A DNA stretch of 64,000 bases from Deroplatys truncata (taxonomy: Eukaryota; Arthropoda; Insecta; Mantodea; Mantidae). Below the pieces are notes generated by a model. It did not search any database and had not been told where the DNA came from. It was given only the letters and a program-made list of their open reading frames with translations. A program made the translations under genes and the position numbers. Shown here one piece after another: positions 11,624-24,835 of the stretch (its first letter is position 1; each line of letters opens with the position of its first letter). The stretch covers positions 201,104,007 through 201,168,006 of the forward strand of contig CM060975.1 in the NCBI GenBank assembly GCA_030765065.1, read 5' to 3'.

Positions 11624-11850
11624 AGGTGGCCAAGGTCGTTAAGACACAGACTCGTGAATCGGAGAGATCCACAGTTCAAATCCTGCCAGGACTATGCTCC
11701 TTGACTGAGGCTCTTTCCAGGTTTTCCTCAGTCTTTGTAACTGTCAAATGCTGTGGAGGTATCCTAAACTTGTCCTTTTCTAATTATCACTTCATTTCAT
11801 GTATCATCAGTCTCCAACACCTGTGGTACTGTATGCAATAAGAATGGGCA
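11624..11850 (+). repeat. tRNA-derived SINE-like repeat
   Basis: The head has an A-box-like GTGGCCAAGGTCGTTAAGA and, about 35 bases later, a B-box-like CAGTTCAAATCCTGCC, the spacing of a tRNA-type Pol III promoter. A non-tRNA body follows. It is not the same family as the 38-kb SINE. A real tRNA is unlikely because no acceptor stem closes. Confidence 0.45.
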
Positions 11851-11859
11851 TTAAACGTT

Positions 11860-13760
11860 ACTATAAAAGAAGTTCATTTTTACTTATAAACTCATCTGTC
11901 ATTGAATGAAGATCTAAGTTCATGCCTTCTTCATGATGATAATGGATGGCCAGCGTGTTGGTGAATACAAGGAATTTCAATCCCTGGCCACACAAATGAC
12001 AAAAGTAATTCTGAAAGCTTGCTAGTTGGGGGCAGGCCCCTTCAGTAAAATTTTTGAGGGAGTGATATACCTCACTTTGTAAGTTAGGCAAAAATGATGT
12101 GGCCCCCCCTAGGTTGATGCCTATGTAAGAGAAGATGGTAATATTAATAAAGCAGTATCATTAAGGTTTTCATAGTTTTAACACAAAATATAAAAATGCA
12201 CCAAGTTACATGGTTTATGTACAATGTTTGTCAGACATTCTGCAGCAGCACTTGGGAAGGGTGGATAATATGTTTGAGGCAATAAAGGTAAGCTGATTCA
12301 GCAATGTGACAATACAAACGTTACTTTATGCAAAGTCTTAAAATTCAAAACAACATAGTTTTGTAATTAAAATTGTTCAATTTTATCATATCTTCCTAAA
12401 ATTTTCAACTTCAGGCTCAGAAACCTTTAAGCTGAGTTATTTAAATCAACCTTTATTTTGATCTCTAAAAATTTAATTTCCTAGCGTTATGTGAACAAGT
12501 TTGTTTTATTTTTGTTTAAGTGAAGAGTTTTGAGTTTTTCAAATTTACATGTATTTGAACTATAAATATAATTTTATCAAATACAAAGTATTTTATTGTA
12601 GTAATATTGAAATGGATTCGTCTAAAATGATTAAAAAAGTAACTTATTTTACATGCAAATGTGGGCAGGGTTGCTCTTGCAGGTTCTTAAGGTCAACCAA
12701 GTTGCTGTACATAAGATAAATATGACTATGCTTACTGCAGTGATTATTCCCTTGCAGATTCATATTTATATTCATATTACTACAGAAAAAAGAGTAACAT
12801 AGTATTGCTAAAGCACCAAGATCAGCAGAGGCATAATTTGGGATTGGGGTCCAATGTTTCTAATTTAACATTTTATTCCGAGTTACTTTAAGCAAAATCA
12901 TATAATTGTATATTGTATTCAAATTAATAGAACAATTTTCAACTAAAATAACTCAACGTTGTGAGCTTTTAATCACAATTACTTTATGACAAAGTGATTA
13001 GTCATACTGACCTTGGCGGTTCAGTCTAGTATATGCTTATATTTTCTTACCATAAGCTGGGAGCGATATAAATATTAGTGCTTTTTTGCCATGTTATAAT
13101 AGGTTTTAACATATTCTGAGGTACCAGTATTAGGGAAGTAAGTAGGTTTACCAATCAACTATTAGCATTTACTTCGTTTGTTTCTCATTAGCACATGCAA
13201 AATGTTTGTAACATCATGGCCAACATAATTACATTGACTTGCCTTTATTGGTTTCAGCAGATAAAGTGTGGTGAAACAGTTTCTTATGAATATTTATGAT
13301 GAATAACATGATAGTATCATTTATAGATAGTAACAGAATATCATCTGTCAGAATGTCATCTATTCATCTGCATGAAACAAGCTTTTAAAAATGCGAAGAA
13401 AATTTTGCAACGCATTTCAAACTTGTTTAAAATCATTTCATATGTTTAGCTTAATAATACATTTAAAAATCAGTATAAATTAAGGATATATGTGCAGAGT
13501 AGTCTCTTAAAAATGCATGACTACAGACATGTACAACAGTTTGATAAATTTTTTCAAATTTATTTAAATTGGTACAAAATTATGGGTAGTTAACTAAGAG
13601 AGCCTCCTAAAAATCACTTCCCAAATATCCAAAATAAAGTTTGCTAATGCTACTAGATAATATGCCACAAAACTAATGCACTGGAATTTAACTCTGTTCT
13701 TGCACATATGATCTTGTATAGTGTTAATAGTAGCATTTTTTTCTTATTATGAGCTATTAG
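11860..13760. other. No gene recognised upstream of WDY exon 1
   Basis: AT-rich sequence without domains. A promoter or 5' untranslated exon of the WDY-like gene could lie here, but I see no motif that fixes one. Confidence 0.4.
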
Positions 13761-13855
13761 AAATGCCTGCTGAAATGGAGCCTTACATCGGAGGTATCAA
13801 ACTAAAGGAGGTATTCCACAAATCGGAGCTGGCTAAAATGCAGGAAGCCTTCAAG
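13761..13855 (+). CDS. WDY/WDR49-like gene, exon 1 (first recognised)
   Basis: Bounded by a T-rich acceptor ending in CTATTAG and a donor AAG|GTATGC. The first ATG, two bases into the exon (13763), starts 31 codons, MPAEMEPYIGG through KMQEAFK, ending in phase 0. These residues form the helix leading into a degenerate first EF-hand; the next exon continues it as AAVYNRLTKEEF. The family is an axonemal or sperm-associated group of EF-hand plus WD40 proteins (WDR49 in vertebrates, WDY in insects). Whether this ATG is the true start is unresolved: the upstream acceptor implies an earlier exon, which may be 5' untranslated. Confidence 0.6.
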
Positions 13856-15375
13856 GTATGCCAATTTAATTCACTGACTACTTTAGACCCAGATTCTCAC
13901 TCTTACTTCCTATCTTTGTGTCCCTCTCTTCTTAGAAATTATCACTTAAATACCAGCCATCAATCTTTCTTGTCTGATTTTATGGGTTTCAAAACTGATG
14001 CTAGTTATTACAGTTAGTACAATTACAAAGTAGTAAACTCACTGCAGTTTTTAAAAATGTAAAAACATTCAAACACCGTTTGGATTAATGCTTTATTTAC
14101 ATTGATAACAATACGTGGTTGATTTTAAACTGCAAATTGTTGTTTACAAAAGTGTTTTTATCCCAAGTATGAGGTATGGAGATGCAGATTTACATGTAAA
14201 TATTGTTTCATACTTATCAAAGCACATAATTGTAATCTCACTATAATCTGAAGCAAGATACTTCAAAATCAGTCTTCCTATCCAGGAAGTAATGGCCATT
14301 TAGTTTTAATAAATTTAAAACAAATATTTTATTTAAAAAAACATGTCACTTATGAAATTGAAGCTTACTTTCTTTCTCCACATAATCACTTCTGTTATTT
14401 AAGCATTTGTCGTATTTTCTACAAACTTCAGAATTTCTATGTTGTAGTTAGCTGCCCCAGTCCATTAACCCACACACATTAAACCATAAACATTGTTCAG
14501 ACTTACTGAAGTAAAATATGCTATCTTTAAAGTGCTTATAATTGCCTATTTTCATAGCATGCACCATTTCGTAGCTTAAGGACCTATTATTGCTTTTTTT
14601 TTTGTGTCTGTAAACTTTTATCAAATTTTTAACTATCGTAATTTCATTATTTTTGTTATTGGCAGTTAATTTATTAATAGTACTTACTAATGTGATGTCA
14701 AACTTAGTATTGCAATTAATATTTCAAGCTCTGAGTCAATGAGCCATTGTTGGCAACATTCTTGAGGAAGTTCGTAATACTGGTATTCCTTTCCCAATAT
14801 CAGCAGTTGCTTTGTTTCATTTAACTAGTAATAAAACAGTGGCCACTTAGCACAATAAAGCATATGGTAAATGGTCAACTACAAAAAACTATTGGTTTAT
14901 GAATGGGAAATTAATCATTTTAGTATTAACTCATCGCTTTGTTCCTTAATACGATTGCTTTATTGTTTTCTACTTCCCACATGGACAGAAACAACATACT
15001 GATACAAAAAGACTAGTCATTTCATTGCAAATCAAACAGTATCTTGTTTAACAATAATACATAACAAACTCAATAATAATTACAAACCAATGTGGGAGTG
15101 TAAAACATATTCAAGAGAGAAATTGCTTAAAAACTGAAATAGGGTTTGACATAAAAAATACATAGTAACTGAAGAGTGCAAATTTAAAGAAATAAACTTT
15201 GCAGTTTACACTTCCTTAAGAAATAGTGAAATTTAGTAAATTTAATGTATAGTTTATGGGAATTGGCTATTTATATTTCTATACTCTTCTGTCGTGTCAA
15301 AATGTGTTTTTATGTCATAAATTAGTGTGAATTAATTGTTCTTCCACACAGCCATGTGTATGACAAGGTTGGAAA
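13856..15375. other. Intron 1 sequence, mostly featureless
   Basis: AT-rich intron. The only coding trace is a possible mariner/IS630-type C-terminal end at 14280-14460. Confidence 0.4.
14280..14460 (-). pseudogene. Possible mariner/IS630-type transposase C-terminal relic
   Basis: On the minus strand RKYDKCLNNRSDYVEKE resembles the closing W-x-K-C-x-x-x-x-G-D-Y-V-E-K segment of mariner-like transposases. It is followed at about 14300 by LNGHYFLDR-like sequence, similar to what often follows the stop in these elements. Nothing upstream supports the rest of a transposase. Confidence 0.3.
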
Positions 15376-15460
15376 GGTAGAATCAGACGACTGAAAAATT
15401 CAATGCTATGGCATTGAACCATGGCTATAGCATTGAATTTTTCCATCGACTGACTCTACC
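15376..15460. repeat. 37-bp-arm inverted repeat (foldback)
   Basis: Arms 15376-15412 and 15424-15460 are near-perfect reverse complements around an 11-base loop (arm start GGTAGAATCAGACGACTG). The arms contain TGAAAAATTCAATGCTATGG, also found in the tRNA-like units at 32.9-33.7 kb, so two oppositely oriented SINE pieces probably met here. Confidence 0.7.
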
Positions 15461-15944
15461 TTACCAATAAATTAGTGTGATCGCTTCAATGCTTATCATT
15501 ACAGGTAATGCTTAAATTGAACTTGTTATAGTGCCTATTTTAAGTTTTTTAGCACCTAGCAATGAGTGGTGGATGTTTGGGTTTAGTTCTGTCATGCACA
15601 TTTATTTATCCATTGTTGAACATTTCACGCCACTTTCTCACATTTCTTTCATTCATTACTGTATCACTATACACCTCCTTTAGTTACAGTAAATTTCTGC
15701 AGATTTCAACTTCCAAAATTAAAAAATCCAAAAACGCTTCTCATCTCACAGGCAGAAGGACTTTGTATCACAGTTTATTATGAACAATCACAGAAAGCAC
15801 AATAACAACACTGATAAAACATGTAGAGGAAACCATTTGACCTTGGATAGAAGGAATGTGCAAACGGTCATTACTTCCTGGATTATCCTCATAAATTGAG
15901 GCCCTTGGAATAGCAGAGGTGTATGTGTGAAAGTATGCTTTTTA

Positions 15945-16945
<1,001 letters not shown>

Positions 16946-17486
16946 GTTCTTTCTTGCAACATATAATATGAAGCATACCTTTTTATGCCTATTAAGTAAG
17001 AATGGTTGAAACCTTAGATATGAATGAACTCTCCATTTGAATACAGCATGGTGTTTGACCTTATATGCAGCAGCTGAATCTCGAGAATAGCAAAGATGTA
17101 TGAGCCGCCTACTGGCCAGGGGCGGCTACTATGCTGCAACAGTGCTCTTTAACTGAACATGGCAATAAATCACTTAACAGAGGTGCTGTTTATTTTCAGT
17201 CCTTTAACCTTCATAAATTAATTGTTATTCCTTAACCATTTTAAAGGATTTTATTGTTTTGTAAATAGTTTTTGCCTAGATGTACTTCTTTCTGTATGGG
17301 GTATCTGTTTAGTTCAGTATTTTGTTCTTAAAGAAAGTTGTTACATGCATTCTGGTGGCTTGCAGCTCTCAGATTAAGTCTTATTTAGTACATTTAGTGT
17401 TGTGTATTTAAAGTAGTGTTGTTTATTAACAATACCATTCAACAAAGCTTTAGTGCATTTAGCATAATAATTACTTTTATTAAGCA
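16946..17486. other. Intronic spacer with a short GC-rich hairpin
   Basis: At about 17103-17127 AGCCGCC and GGGCGGCT form a short hairpin around ten bases. CAGGGGCGGCT resembles hAT-type terminal repeats, but I found no partner. The rest is featureless. Confidence 0.35.
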
Positions 17487-18957
17487 CAATGAGTGATACA
17501 GACAGTAATTCAACTTCTCATCATGTAAGTCATCCTAGTAAATGCTGCGTGCAGAAAAACCAATGGAAAATGAATGTGGCCAAGAAGAAGAGAAATACAG
17601 AAGAATATATAAGCTTGAAAACAAAACATTTTGTAAAGGTAAAAGCAGTAGGGCTGTTAAGTATCTTTGATTCAGTTAGAGAAAAGTAAAGGCTCACAGT
17701 GACAAGTTTCCCTGCTTTATCCAGCCAATACAGTATAGCTAGAACTCCACACGGGATATACTTAGCCTCTGATTTAAATATATCCAAAATGTATGAGGCA
17801 TATCGTGATTAGAGTGTTGAAAACCATGCTGAAGATCTTCCAGTTTCTGAATCATTTTATTGTCACATTTTTAACTCCGAATGTGATCTTGGATTTTCTC
17901 ATCCTATGTCTGACACCTGCAACAATTGTGACAAAACAAAGTGACAACTTGAGACAATTGAGAGAAGCCATTGACTCCAAACAAATAAAGGAACTAAAAC
18001 AAGAAATGAGTATGCATGAACGTAGAGCTAAGATGGCACATACACTGTTAAAGCAAATGTCTGATAACAATGATCTAACAGTTGCTGCTGTTGCCATAGA
18101 CATGCAACAAGCACTTCCAGCACCAAAAATAAATTCTAGAATCCATTTTTACAGCAGGAAGTTATGGACTTATAATTTTGATATTTGCAATATAAAGGAC
18201 AGAACACCTTCAATGTATCTTTGGGATGAAAGTACTCAAAAATGATGTTCTGTTGAAATTTTAAGTTGCCTCATGTACTATATTGAAAGTAAAATACCAC
18301 CAGAAGTGAGGACATCATGTGTTTTCAGCAATAATCGCAGTGAGCAGAATAAAAACTTGAACATGGTTTTGACCTGTTTCAGATACATCCATGTCGACTT
18401 TTTGTCAAAAATTGAACATGTCTTCATGGTTCCCAGCTACTCTTATCTTCCTTGTGATCATGATTTTGAGAATATGGACCTGTATCTTAGGAGAACAGAA
18501 GCATTTACTGGTATTCAATATGATCAACAAATAAGAATTTGCAGAAAGAAGAATGCATTTGATGTCATTATGGTAAAGACAGACCAAGATGTGGGAGTTT
18601 TGCAACATCACATAATGAAGCGGCAAATTCTGGGCGCCAAGTTTTCAGAACGAAGAGTTTTTGTTTTCTCCAGCAACTACAAAATGGGATTTGGCATTAA
18701 ATCTACTTATCAAGTAAATCTGCAAAAAGGACATGAAAACCTATGATCATCATTTCAATCTTTTGACAGTGTCTACCAATTAAGTACATTAAACCTGTAG
18801 TTATTTCACCAGAAAAAACTTGCAGATCTTCGCTCACTTCTTCCTTATATTCCCGCAAATCATCATGCATACTTCAATAGTATATTTACTGATCAAGAAA
18901 ACATGGATCACACCCCAAGGGAGAAGAAGAGGCAGCAGTGGATGATGATACTTTAAA
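17487..18957 (+). pseudogene. DUF7869-type gene, copy 2
   Basis: The N-terminal part from ATG at 17489 includes QWKMNVAKKKRNTEEYISLK, the basic opening typical of this family. Across frames follow ARTPHGIYLASDLNISKMYE, SFYCHIFNSECDLGF and SDTCNNCDKTK (paired cysteines; 17880-17940), a helical stretch ending in EMSMHERRAKMAHTLLKQMS, and the C-terminal domain from 18273: RTSCVFSNNRSEQNKNLNM, IEHVFMVPSYSYLPCDHDFE and MKRQILGAKFSERRVFVFSS. The end at about 18810-18957 reads LADLRSLLPYIPANHHAYFN, a hallmark tail. A stop after EAYRD and several frameshifts mark it as dead. Order and spacing match copy 1 but the sequences differ clearly, so these are separate subfamilies. Function unknown. Confidence 0.7.
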
Positions 18958-19119
18958 TTACTGACATACTTATGATTCCTCACAGCACAGCCCAAACTGG
19001 ACCAGTGCTTAATCATCTTCAGTGAGCTAAAATTTATACTTTTGTTTACTTATCTCTTTGTATTCATTTTACTATTTATTAATATTAGAACAAATATTTG
19101 TAGTAAATATATTAATTAA

Positions 19120-19345
19120 AGTATTTCTTGCAAAATGCTAACTTTACAAGTAAAGTTTGGCTTGGGATGTCTACCTATACCCAAGTGCACTCTCTGTGAA
19201 GAAGATGTCATCCTGAACAAACAACATCTCACCAAATGCAAAGGCCTTAAAAGTGATAACTTACAGACTTTATATTGGGAAGCCAGAGGGAAAATGATGC
19301 AGATCAATTAATCCCCAGTGCCATTGGTGAACAACAACAAGTAAA
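19120..19345 (+). pseudogene. LINE 3'-terminal fragment
   Basis: Translates in pieces to PIPKCTLCEEDVILNKQHLT and CKGLKSDNLQTLYWEARGKM, the zinc-knuckle-like C-terminus after the RNase H domain of an I/Jockey-type LINE. The same family occurs at 26170-26960 on the other strand. It is 5'-truncated. Confidence 0.65.
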
Positions 19346-19439
19346 CAGTTTTGGCTATAATGTGCATGAATGCATACCTTATTTATTTTAAATAACAGTG
19401 TCAATGAAATTAGAATTCAGAAACCTTGAATATCTGTCA

Positions 19440-20523
19440 AATAGCATTTTACAATCATTAATGCATTGGTTCACATCTGAAGTCGAATATTGTCTTTACG
19501 TTGTTTGCACCACGCTTTGGGCGTCAATTTGAAGTAGATAAATTTATTAGCTCCACGTATGGAAAAGCCAGTTTGAAGATGTATTATGTTGTATTGAAGG
19601 AGTTGTATTATGTCAACTGTTGGGGAGCCGAACTTGTAGTAGTTGCAATCACACATATAGTACCCGGTTTCTGGTAGCCTTCGCCCCAAATGTACTTTCA
19701 GGTGGCCTTTGCCCCAAGTTTAAAAAAATATTAACTTTGTAATTTAACTGTTTCTTTAAATATTATATATTTATGTTTGCCTCGGCTGCGTCAGTATTTG
19801 TTAGAGACACGTTTCTCTTAGCAGGGTTTTGGTACGACAAGAATGTAGTAAACAGATTATAATTTTACTTTACTCCTTTTATTACTGCTTGACACAATTT
19901 AAATAATACTTCACTGATGTAGAGAGCTGTGAGATTCTTTAATTAATTACTTGTACTTTTTAACACGTAAGCTTATTTTTCGTCTCACACGAATACGTAT
20001 TAAATCTTACGCAGATGTGTCTCGCGTCCGGTTACAATCACTGTCTGCAGGCAACACGTCTGGTTATGAGCACTGTTTGGAGGCAACTGAATTGATTTCA
20101 ACCATCTAAACTTGTAAATTTCTATATTTCAAGTCTCTGATTGGCTAATCCTACTCCAATAGAATACCTTCATTTAACTAAAGCTTTTTCTGGTTGTTGA
20201 TTGGCTATTTTATAAACTGTCACTAAAATTACATTATTGTTGCTCCAAGAATGACAAGTAACATTTAAACTCTCAAACTCATTATTGCATCAAGGTTACC
20301 TCATTGTTAGCAACTTTTGACCTATTTCTCACAGCTCCTACATTATTAAATTACGTAATGCATTCACATTGAACATGTTTACAATAATATAAGCATATGC
20401 AATGACTGTTACATACATTTTACAAATTATTACATACACATATTGCTTCAAGGTGGGCTGTTATTGAATTTGCATATTATATAATTAGACTGAAATTATT
20501 TAAGTGTTAAAAATACTGCCTCA
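19440..20523 (+). repeat. LTR-like dispersed repeat, copy 2
   Basis: TGTTGGGGAGCCGAACTT at 19618 to CTGCCTCA at 20523 matches copy 1 (8883-9752, inverted). The 180 bases before 19618, with CACGCTTTGGGCGTC, also match the start of copy 3 near 49270, so they are probably the internal end of an LTR element preceding its 3' LTR. A pair of GCCCCAA-containing units lies near 19680-19722. No matching 5-bp flanks were found. Confidence 0.55.
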
Positions 20524-21379
20524 CATCTGAATACTTCTTAATTTCTTTCTCAGTCATTATAATATATAATGCTTAGTAAAACTTTAATCGCATTTTTTCT
20601 CAGAACTAGCTTTTGGCACATATGTCTTTGCTATTCTAAGGGCCTCAATCGTTATTGTGAAGATAAATTATTAAGTACATATAGAAGGAGGTGATTATTT
20701 ACAAATTTTACTTCCTATACTTACAATTTGGTATGAACACTTAACTATTCTTAACTCCTGTAATTTGCTTATTGTGATTAACATTTCAGTATGATGAGGC
20801 TCACTATAACTGTATTAAAAACCACCAAAAACACTGTTCTGTGAACACCTTAAGACAAAAGCAAATGAATAATGTGATTCATTTTGGAGGCAGAATCCCA
20901 CTTGGGTAACGTCAGTGGTCCTCATTAATCTTTCTTATGAATAGGGCAGCTTTATCATACACTACATTTCCAATGAACTGTATGTGCTATAAACATATGC
21001 TTCCAATGTGTGTTCATATTCAGGGAAGCTCAAAACATATATTTCTGGTAAAATAAGAATATAAAGCTTTTGGTTTCAATTCATCACCTAAGTAAGCTAT
21101 GGCTAAAAGAAATTGCAAGCAGCATGTGTATCACTTTATACTATGTATCAACAATTAATGTTGAAAGTTGAACAAAGATTCACTTCAGTTATTTTCACTT
21201 TGTTGAAATTTTTGAACATTTTTGTTGCTTTCAAGGCTTTATAATTTCTAAACAAAAAATTACCTAACCACTTTTAAATAAATATATTTATTTGCCAGTA
21301 TACTTGGTTACAAGTTTTTAGCATTGTCAGTAAAGTAACAAAACAAAGAAATATAATACAATTAGCAGATTTACAATTA
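20524..21379. other. Intronic sequence, no gene recognised
   Basis: AT-rich intron 1 sequence with no clear repeat; it may include untranslated sequence of the LINE relic at 21380-21880. Confidence 0.35.
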
Positions 21380-21880
21380 CTGTAAAAATGTCTCTATATA
21401 GACATTTCTGTAAAAGATTCTTTTGTAACAGTCTGTAAAAAAACAGCACCTTTCTCAGACTTCATGCTATTTGGCAATTTATTGTATAACACAAGTCTTG
21501 ATAAAATGGGCTTCTACCAGTTGTGGATTTACCCTATGATAGTTAATATTTCTAGTATTATATGTATATCTTTATTTGTAGGCAATGGTTCTGTTCTATT
21601 CCTTGTTAATTGCATTAGGTACTTTATAGATGTATTATAATGGTATGACAATGTGTACCTATTTGTTTTTTTTTTTACAAATACTCCTTTACAAAGTTGT
21701 TGATAATTTAGCTGAAATATATAGGTACCTTAAAGCCCTTTTCTGAAATTTCAGTAATCAATAATGTAGCAGAGCTTTGCTTTTCTGATTCTATATGCTT
21801 ACCATCTTTACATATGAAATGCTATTGACCTACATAGCATCCAACAGTAAGAAAATATTACAGCTCATAGAGCAACAGGT
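21380..21880 (-). pseudogene. CR1/Jockey-type LINE C-terminal relic
   Basis: Minus-strand pieces read YNTRNINYHRVNPQLVEAHF then YNKLPNSMKSEKGAVFL, the usual order (H-S-Y-N-T-R ... Y-N-x-L-P-x-x-I-K) at the end of CR1/L2-like reverse-transcriptase proteins. Frames are broken. A (T)14 tract lies at about 21664-21677. Confidence 0.4.
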
Positions 21881-22265
21881 ATGCAAGAAAGCCCATATCT
21901 ACTTCTTACTTCTGATATTCACTGTAAAGGAATAATCATTGCATAGAAATATACATGCTTGCTTGAGAATACTTTTTCCTGCAACTTATGGTGAATGCTT
22001 ACCTCAAACACCAGTACATGAGCAGAAATGCAGAAATAAACAACAGAAACTATTTGTTTTGAGGTTTGTGCTAGCATTGTGGCTTAACTGTTAAATTTAT
22101 TCATGCAGGACTGTTCTGGACTATGCCACCTAACATTCTCCAGTATTCATGCCATCAGATGATTAACCCTGACCTTAGGATGCAAAGTATGTGTGGAAAA
22201 AAATTAACACAATATGTTGATACTACATGCAATTATCTTTTAATGTACCATTTATTGCATTTCAG
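21881..22265. other. Intronic sequence before exon 2
   Basis: No repeat or coding signal apart from the acceptor leading into exon 2. Confidence 0.4.
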
Positions 22266-22370
22266 GCTGCGGTGTACAACAGGCTTACCAAAGAAGAATT
22301 TATAGAACATGTTTTCAACATAACAGATACAGAACTTGAGAATGAAGAAGCCACAGAAATATTTAATAAG
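22266..22370 (+). CDS. WDY/WDR49-like gene, exon 2
   Basis: Acceptor TTGCATTTCAG and donor AAG|GTATTA, phase 0 at both ends, 35 codons from AAVYNRLTKEEF to EATEIFNK. It continues the first EF-hand-like helix-loop-helix of exon 1. It then supplies the entering helix (ENEEATEIFNK) of a second EF-hand whose calcium-binding loop starts at the second codon of exon 3. The acidic stretch TDTELENEEATE is typical of the linker between the two hands. The 8.4-kb intron before it is filled with mobile elements; the donor and acceptor agree in phase with both neighbours. Confidence 0.75.
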
Positions 22371-22519
22371 GTATTATTTAAACTAGGTTTGCTAATTTTA
22401 CATTGTTTGGTTTGAGAGTAACAAACATAGAAGATAAAATATGTTACTTACAAGATATGAAATCAGTGCGAAGTATGCTTGCCAATGTTACTTGCAGTAA
22501 CAGTATAAAAATAATAAGG

Positions 22520-22850
22520 CCGTTTCTAATGCCCCCAATGTGGCCTATGACCTTTGGGGGATACCTCATTCCACCAAGCAATTACTGGACCCATTTCTGA
22601 GGTGGAAGTACCCAGCAGGTGGGATCTGTTGCCTCCAATGGTAGGATGATGAGGATGGCGGTGAAATGAGAGGACCTATAGCTTTTAGTGTGAACTCTGA
22701 ATCATGTCGGGCCTTGGGGATGCTTCACATGACCAATTCAGAGGTGAAGGTATGGATAGGACCAACTTAAAATCACCACTGTGGAATCAAACCCCAAACC
22801 CTTAGTACAAAAGCTGGGAATGAAATCACTGTTACCCTGGCTCCCTGTAA
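22520..22850 (-). repeat. tRNA-derived SINE-like repeat
   Basis: On the minus strand AGCCAGGGTAACAGTGATTT (A-box region) is followed by GGGGTTTGATTCCACAG (B-box-like) at tRNA-like spacing, then a 230-base body. No second copy in this window. Confidence 0.4.
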
Positions 22851-22859
22851 AAATAATGT

Positions 22860-23930
22860 TAATACTGAAACTTTAAAACTCAGAGGTTTATACATTTTAT
22901 TGCCAAACAGTGGAGAGCCAGTATGGAAAGCACTTCACAGGTATAAAGTCACGTATATCTTGCCATGTAAGTTATCATCCAGCTGGACCATTTACAAATT
23001 CCTGTGAGCACTCGCATTACCACTACCAAAAGCTGACTCAAGCAGAAGTGTACAGAAGCCAATGTTAACAGTGACAACAACCAGAAGTAGTGCACTTTAC
23101 ATGCTTTGTGTACAATACTCTTGCTTGGTTTTGCATATATAAAGTGTGGATGGTTTCATGTATATAGATTCTTGACTTTGAAGTATGAAATCCATCATTT
23201 CACATGAATGAATGTAGTATTGCGTATTGAAAATATTTTGAAACCATCTTTTGGTTTACATTCAGTTGCAGGAATAAAAAGCACTGTGTGTGAAGTGTAT
23301 GACAATACACCCCTTATCAGTTTAACAAGCCTGATAATGAAGGCATCTGCTGGGCATAACAGTCTTGGTTTGTGAGAGTGCAACATTGATTCAACTTTCT
23401 GCTGATCCCGTCTTTTTCAAATGAAAAAGCTGTAGCATAATTTTTTTGTTGCTGGTTCATTCTGCCAATGATAACATGTCACAGTTCAAAGTTCCAATCC
23501 ATGTGAGCTGCCATTTTGATTTTCAGTGCCAAAAACTGGCATACATAACAACAAAATGAGTCACTCAACATACATCTACCAAAGAGATAATTCATCTATC
23601 CAGCGAGGCAAGCATAGGCTTGCTCATAAGACATTCAGCAATACATCGTTGTAAACAATGTTGAATACACCTTTACTGAGGAATGGAGATTTCTAGAAAA
23701 AGTTGAACTCTTGGTAAGAACGTTCCACCTCATATATTTTGTAATCTCATGTTTGGTAAACATTTTAGAAAAGGATTAAATTCTAAATTTAAAGTTAATG
23801 TGAAGGATAAAGTTTAATTACTCAGAATATTAATTTTTTTAAAGGTAAAATGATTTTAAAATATGTGGTTTAATGGTGAAGTCCAAGGCAATGGCACATG
23901 TAGCAATCCATTGTTTACAGCAATTCAGTA
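22860..23930. other. Intronic sequence, no gene recognised
   Basis: No domain, repeat pair or microsatellite found. Confidence 0.4.
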
Positions 23931-24835
23931 ATTATAAAAAATAAATCTAGGAAAAAGTAATGTGTTAAGACAATCTATAGAATACCAAGAGAATAATTTA
24001 ATGAATGATGGATGGGTAAGTAATTTACGGAACATTTTGGAGAAAAATGGGTTAGGAGACATGTGGAGGAGAGAAAATGATCTGAAAAATCTTTGGAAAA
24101 GGGCGAGGAAAAGACTAGAAGATATAGAAATACAAATCATGTTCAGTGAGATTGCTGAAAAGAGCTCATTGGTTTGTTATAGGCCAATGAAAAATACATG
24201 GGGTAGGGAAAAATGTATAGACATAGTAAATAAAGAAGAGAGAGAGTCTATTGCATGGGTAAGAACCGGAGTATGGAGGCTAAGAGGGTTAAGACAGGGT
24301 ATTCCTCAAAATCAATGTCCGATATGTGGTGGTAATGAAGACATTGAACACATAGTATTTAAGTGCCAAGGAACAGAAAATTGGAGAAGAGAATTTTTTA
24401 AAAAGAAGTGGTTGAAGGGGGATAGAAGTACGCTTATAATCGAAATGATGTGCAAGGACGCTAGGAGCATTGGACAGTTTTTGTGTAAAGTAAAAAATAA
24501 ATGGCTTTGGACAGTGGATAGAGAAAAGTAAGAAGTAGTGTATCTTACTTTGAATGGAAAACTATGGTGAATGTGTGATGGTAAAGTAATCAATAAGTGA
24601 AAAGTGAAAAACAAGTGGAAATGGGACATGAAAAACTGAAACAAGATAATTTATTTAAGAGAAATTGTAAAATGTAAATAAACTGTAGTGAGTGTCTATA
24701 GAATGAGTTGACAGGAAATTATAAAATGCAGATAAACTGTAGTGATTGTCTACAGAATGAGTGGCCAGGGTCAAAGTTCAGTAGACAATAAAATTGTAAA
24801 TCTCTTAGCACAATAAATACATAAATAAATAAAAC
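23930..24835 (+). mobile_element. 5'-truncated LINE with intact C-terminal frame
   Basis: An open frame of 189 codons (23962-24531) covers the region after the reverse-transcriptase core of a non-LTR retrotransposon. It ends with CPICGGNEDIEHIVFKCQGT, the CCHC-type zinc motif before the C-terminus (about residues 114-133). The frame opens in SIEYQENNLMNDGWVSNLRN and has no internal stop. After the stop comes about 270 bases of 3' UTR with two similar AAATGYARATAAACTGTAGT units, ending in a simple AAAT-rich tail (24806-24834). It resembles the LINE at 55762-59838. Confidence 0.75.

Noticed and set aside
11640..11690. Possible tRNA genes at the A/B-box sites (also 22.8, 31.7, 33, 34.75, 38.15, 49.19 kb)
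   Set aside because: No closing acceptor stem or proper anticodon arm; they lie in repeated or SINE-like units.
17793..18245. 150-codon frame with hydrophobic N-terminus as a membrane protein
   Set aside because: Its first part is an out-of-frame reading of the DUF7869-type copy 2; the true frame there contains SDTCNNCDK.
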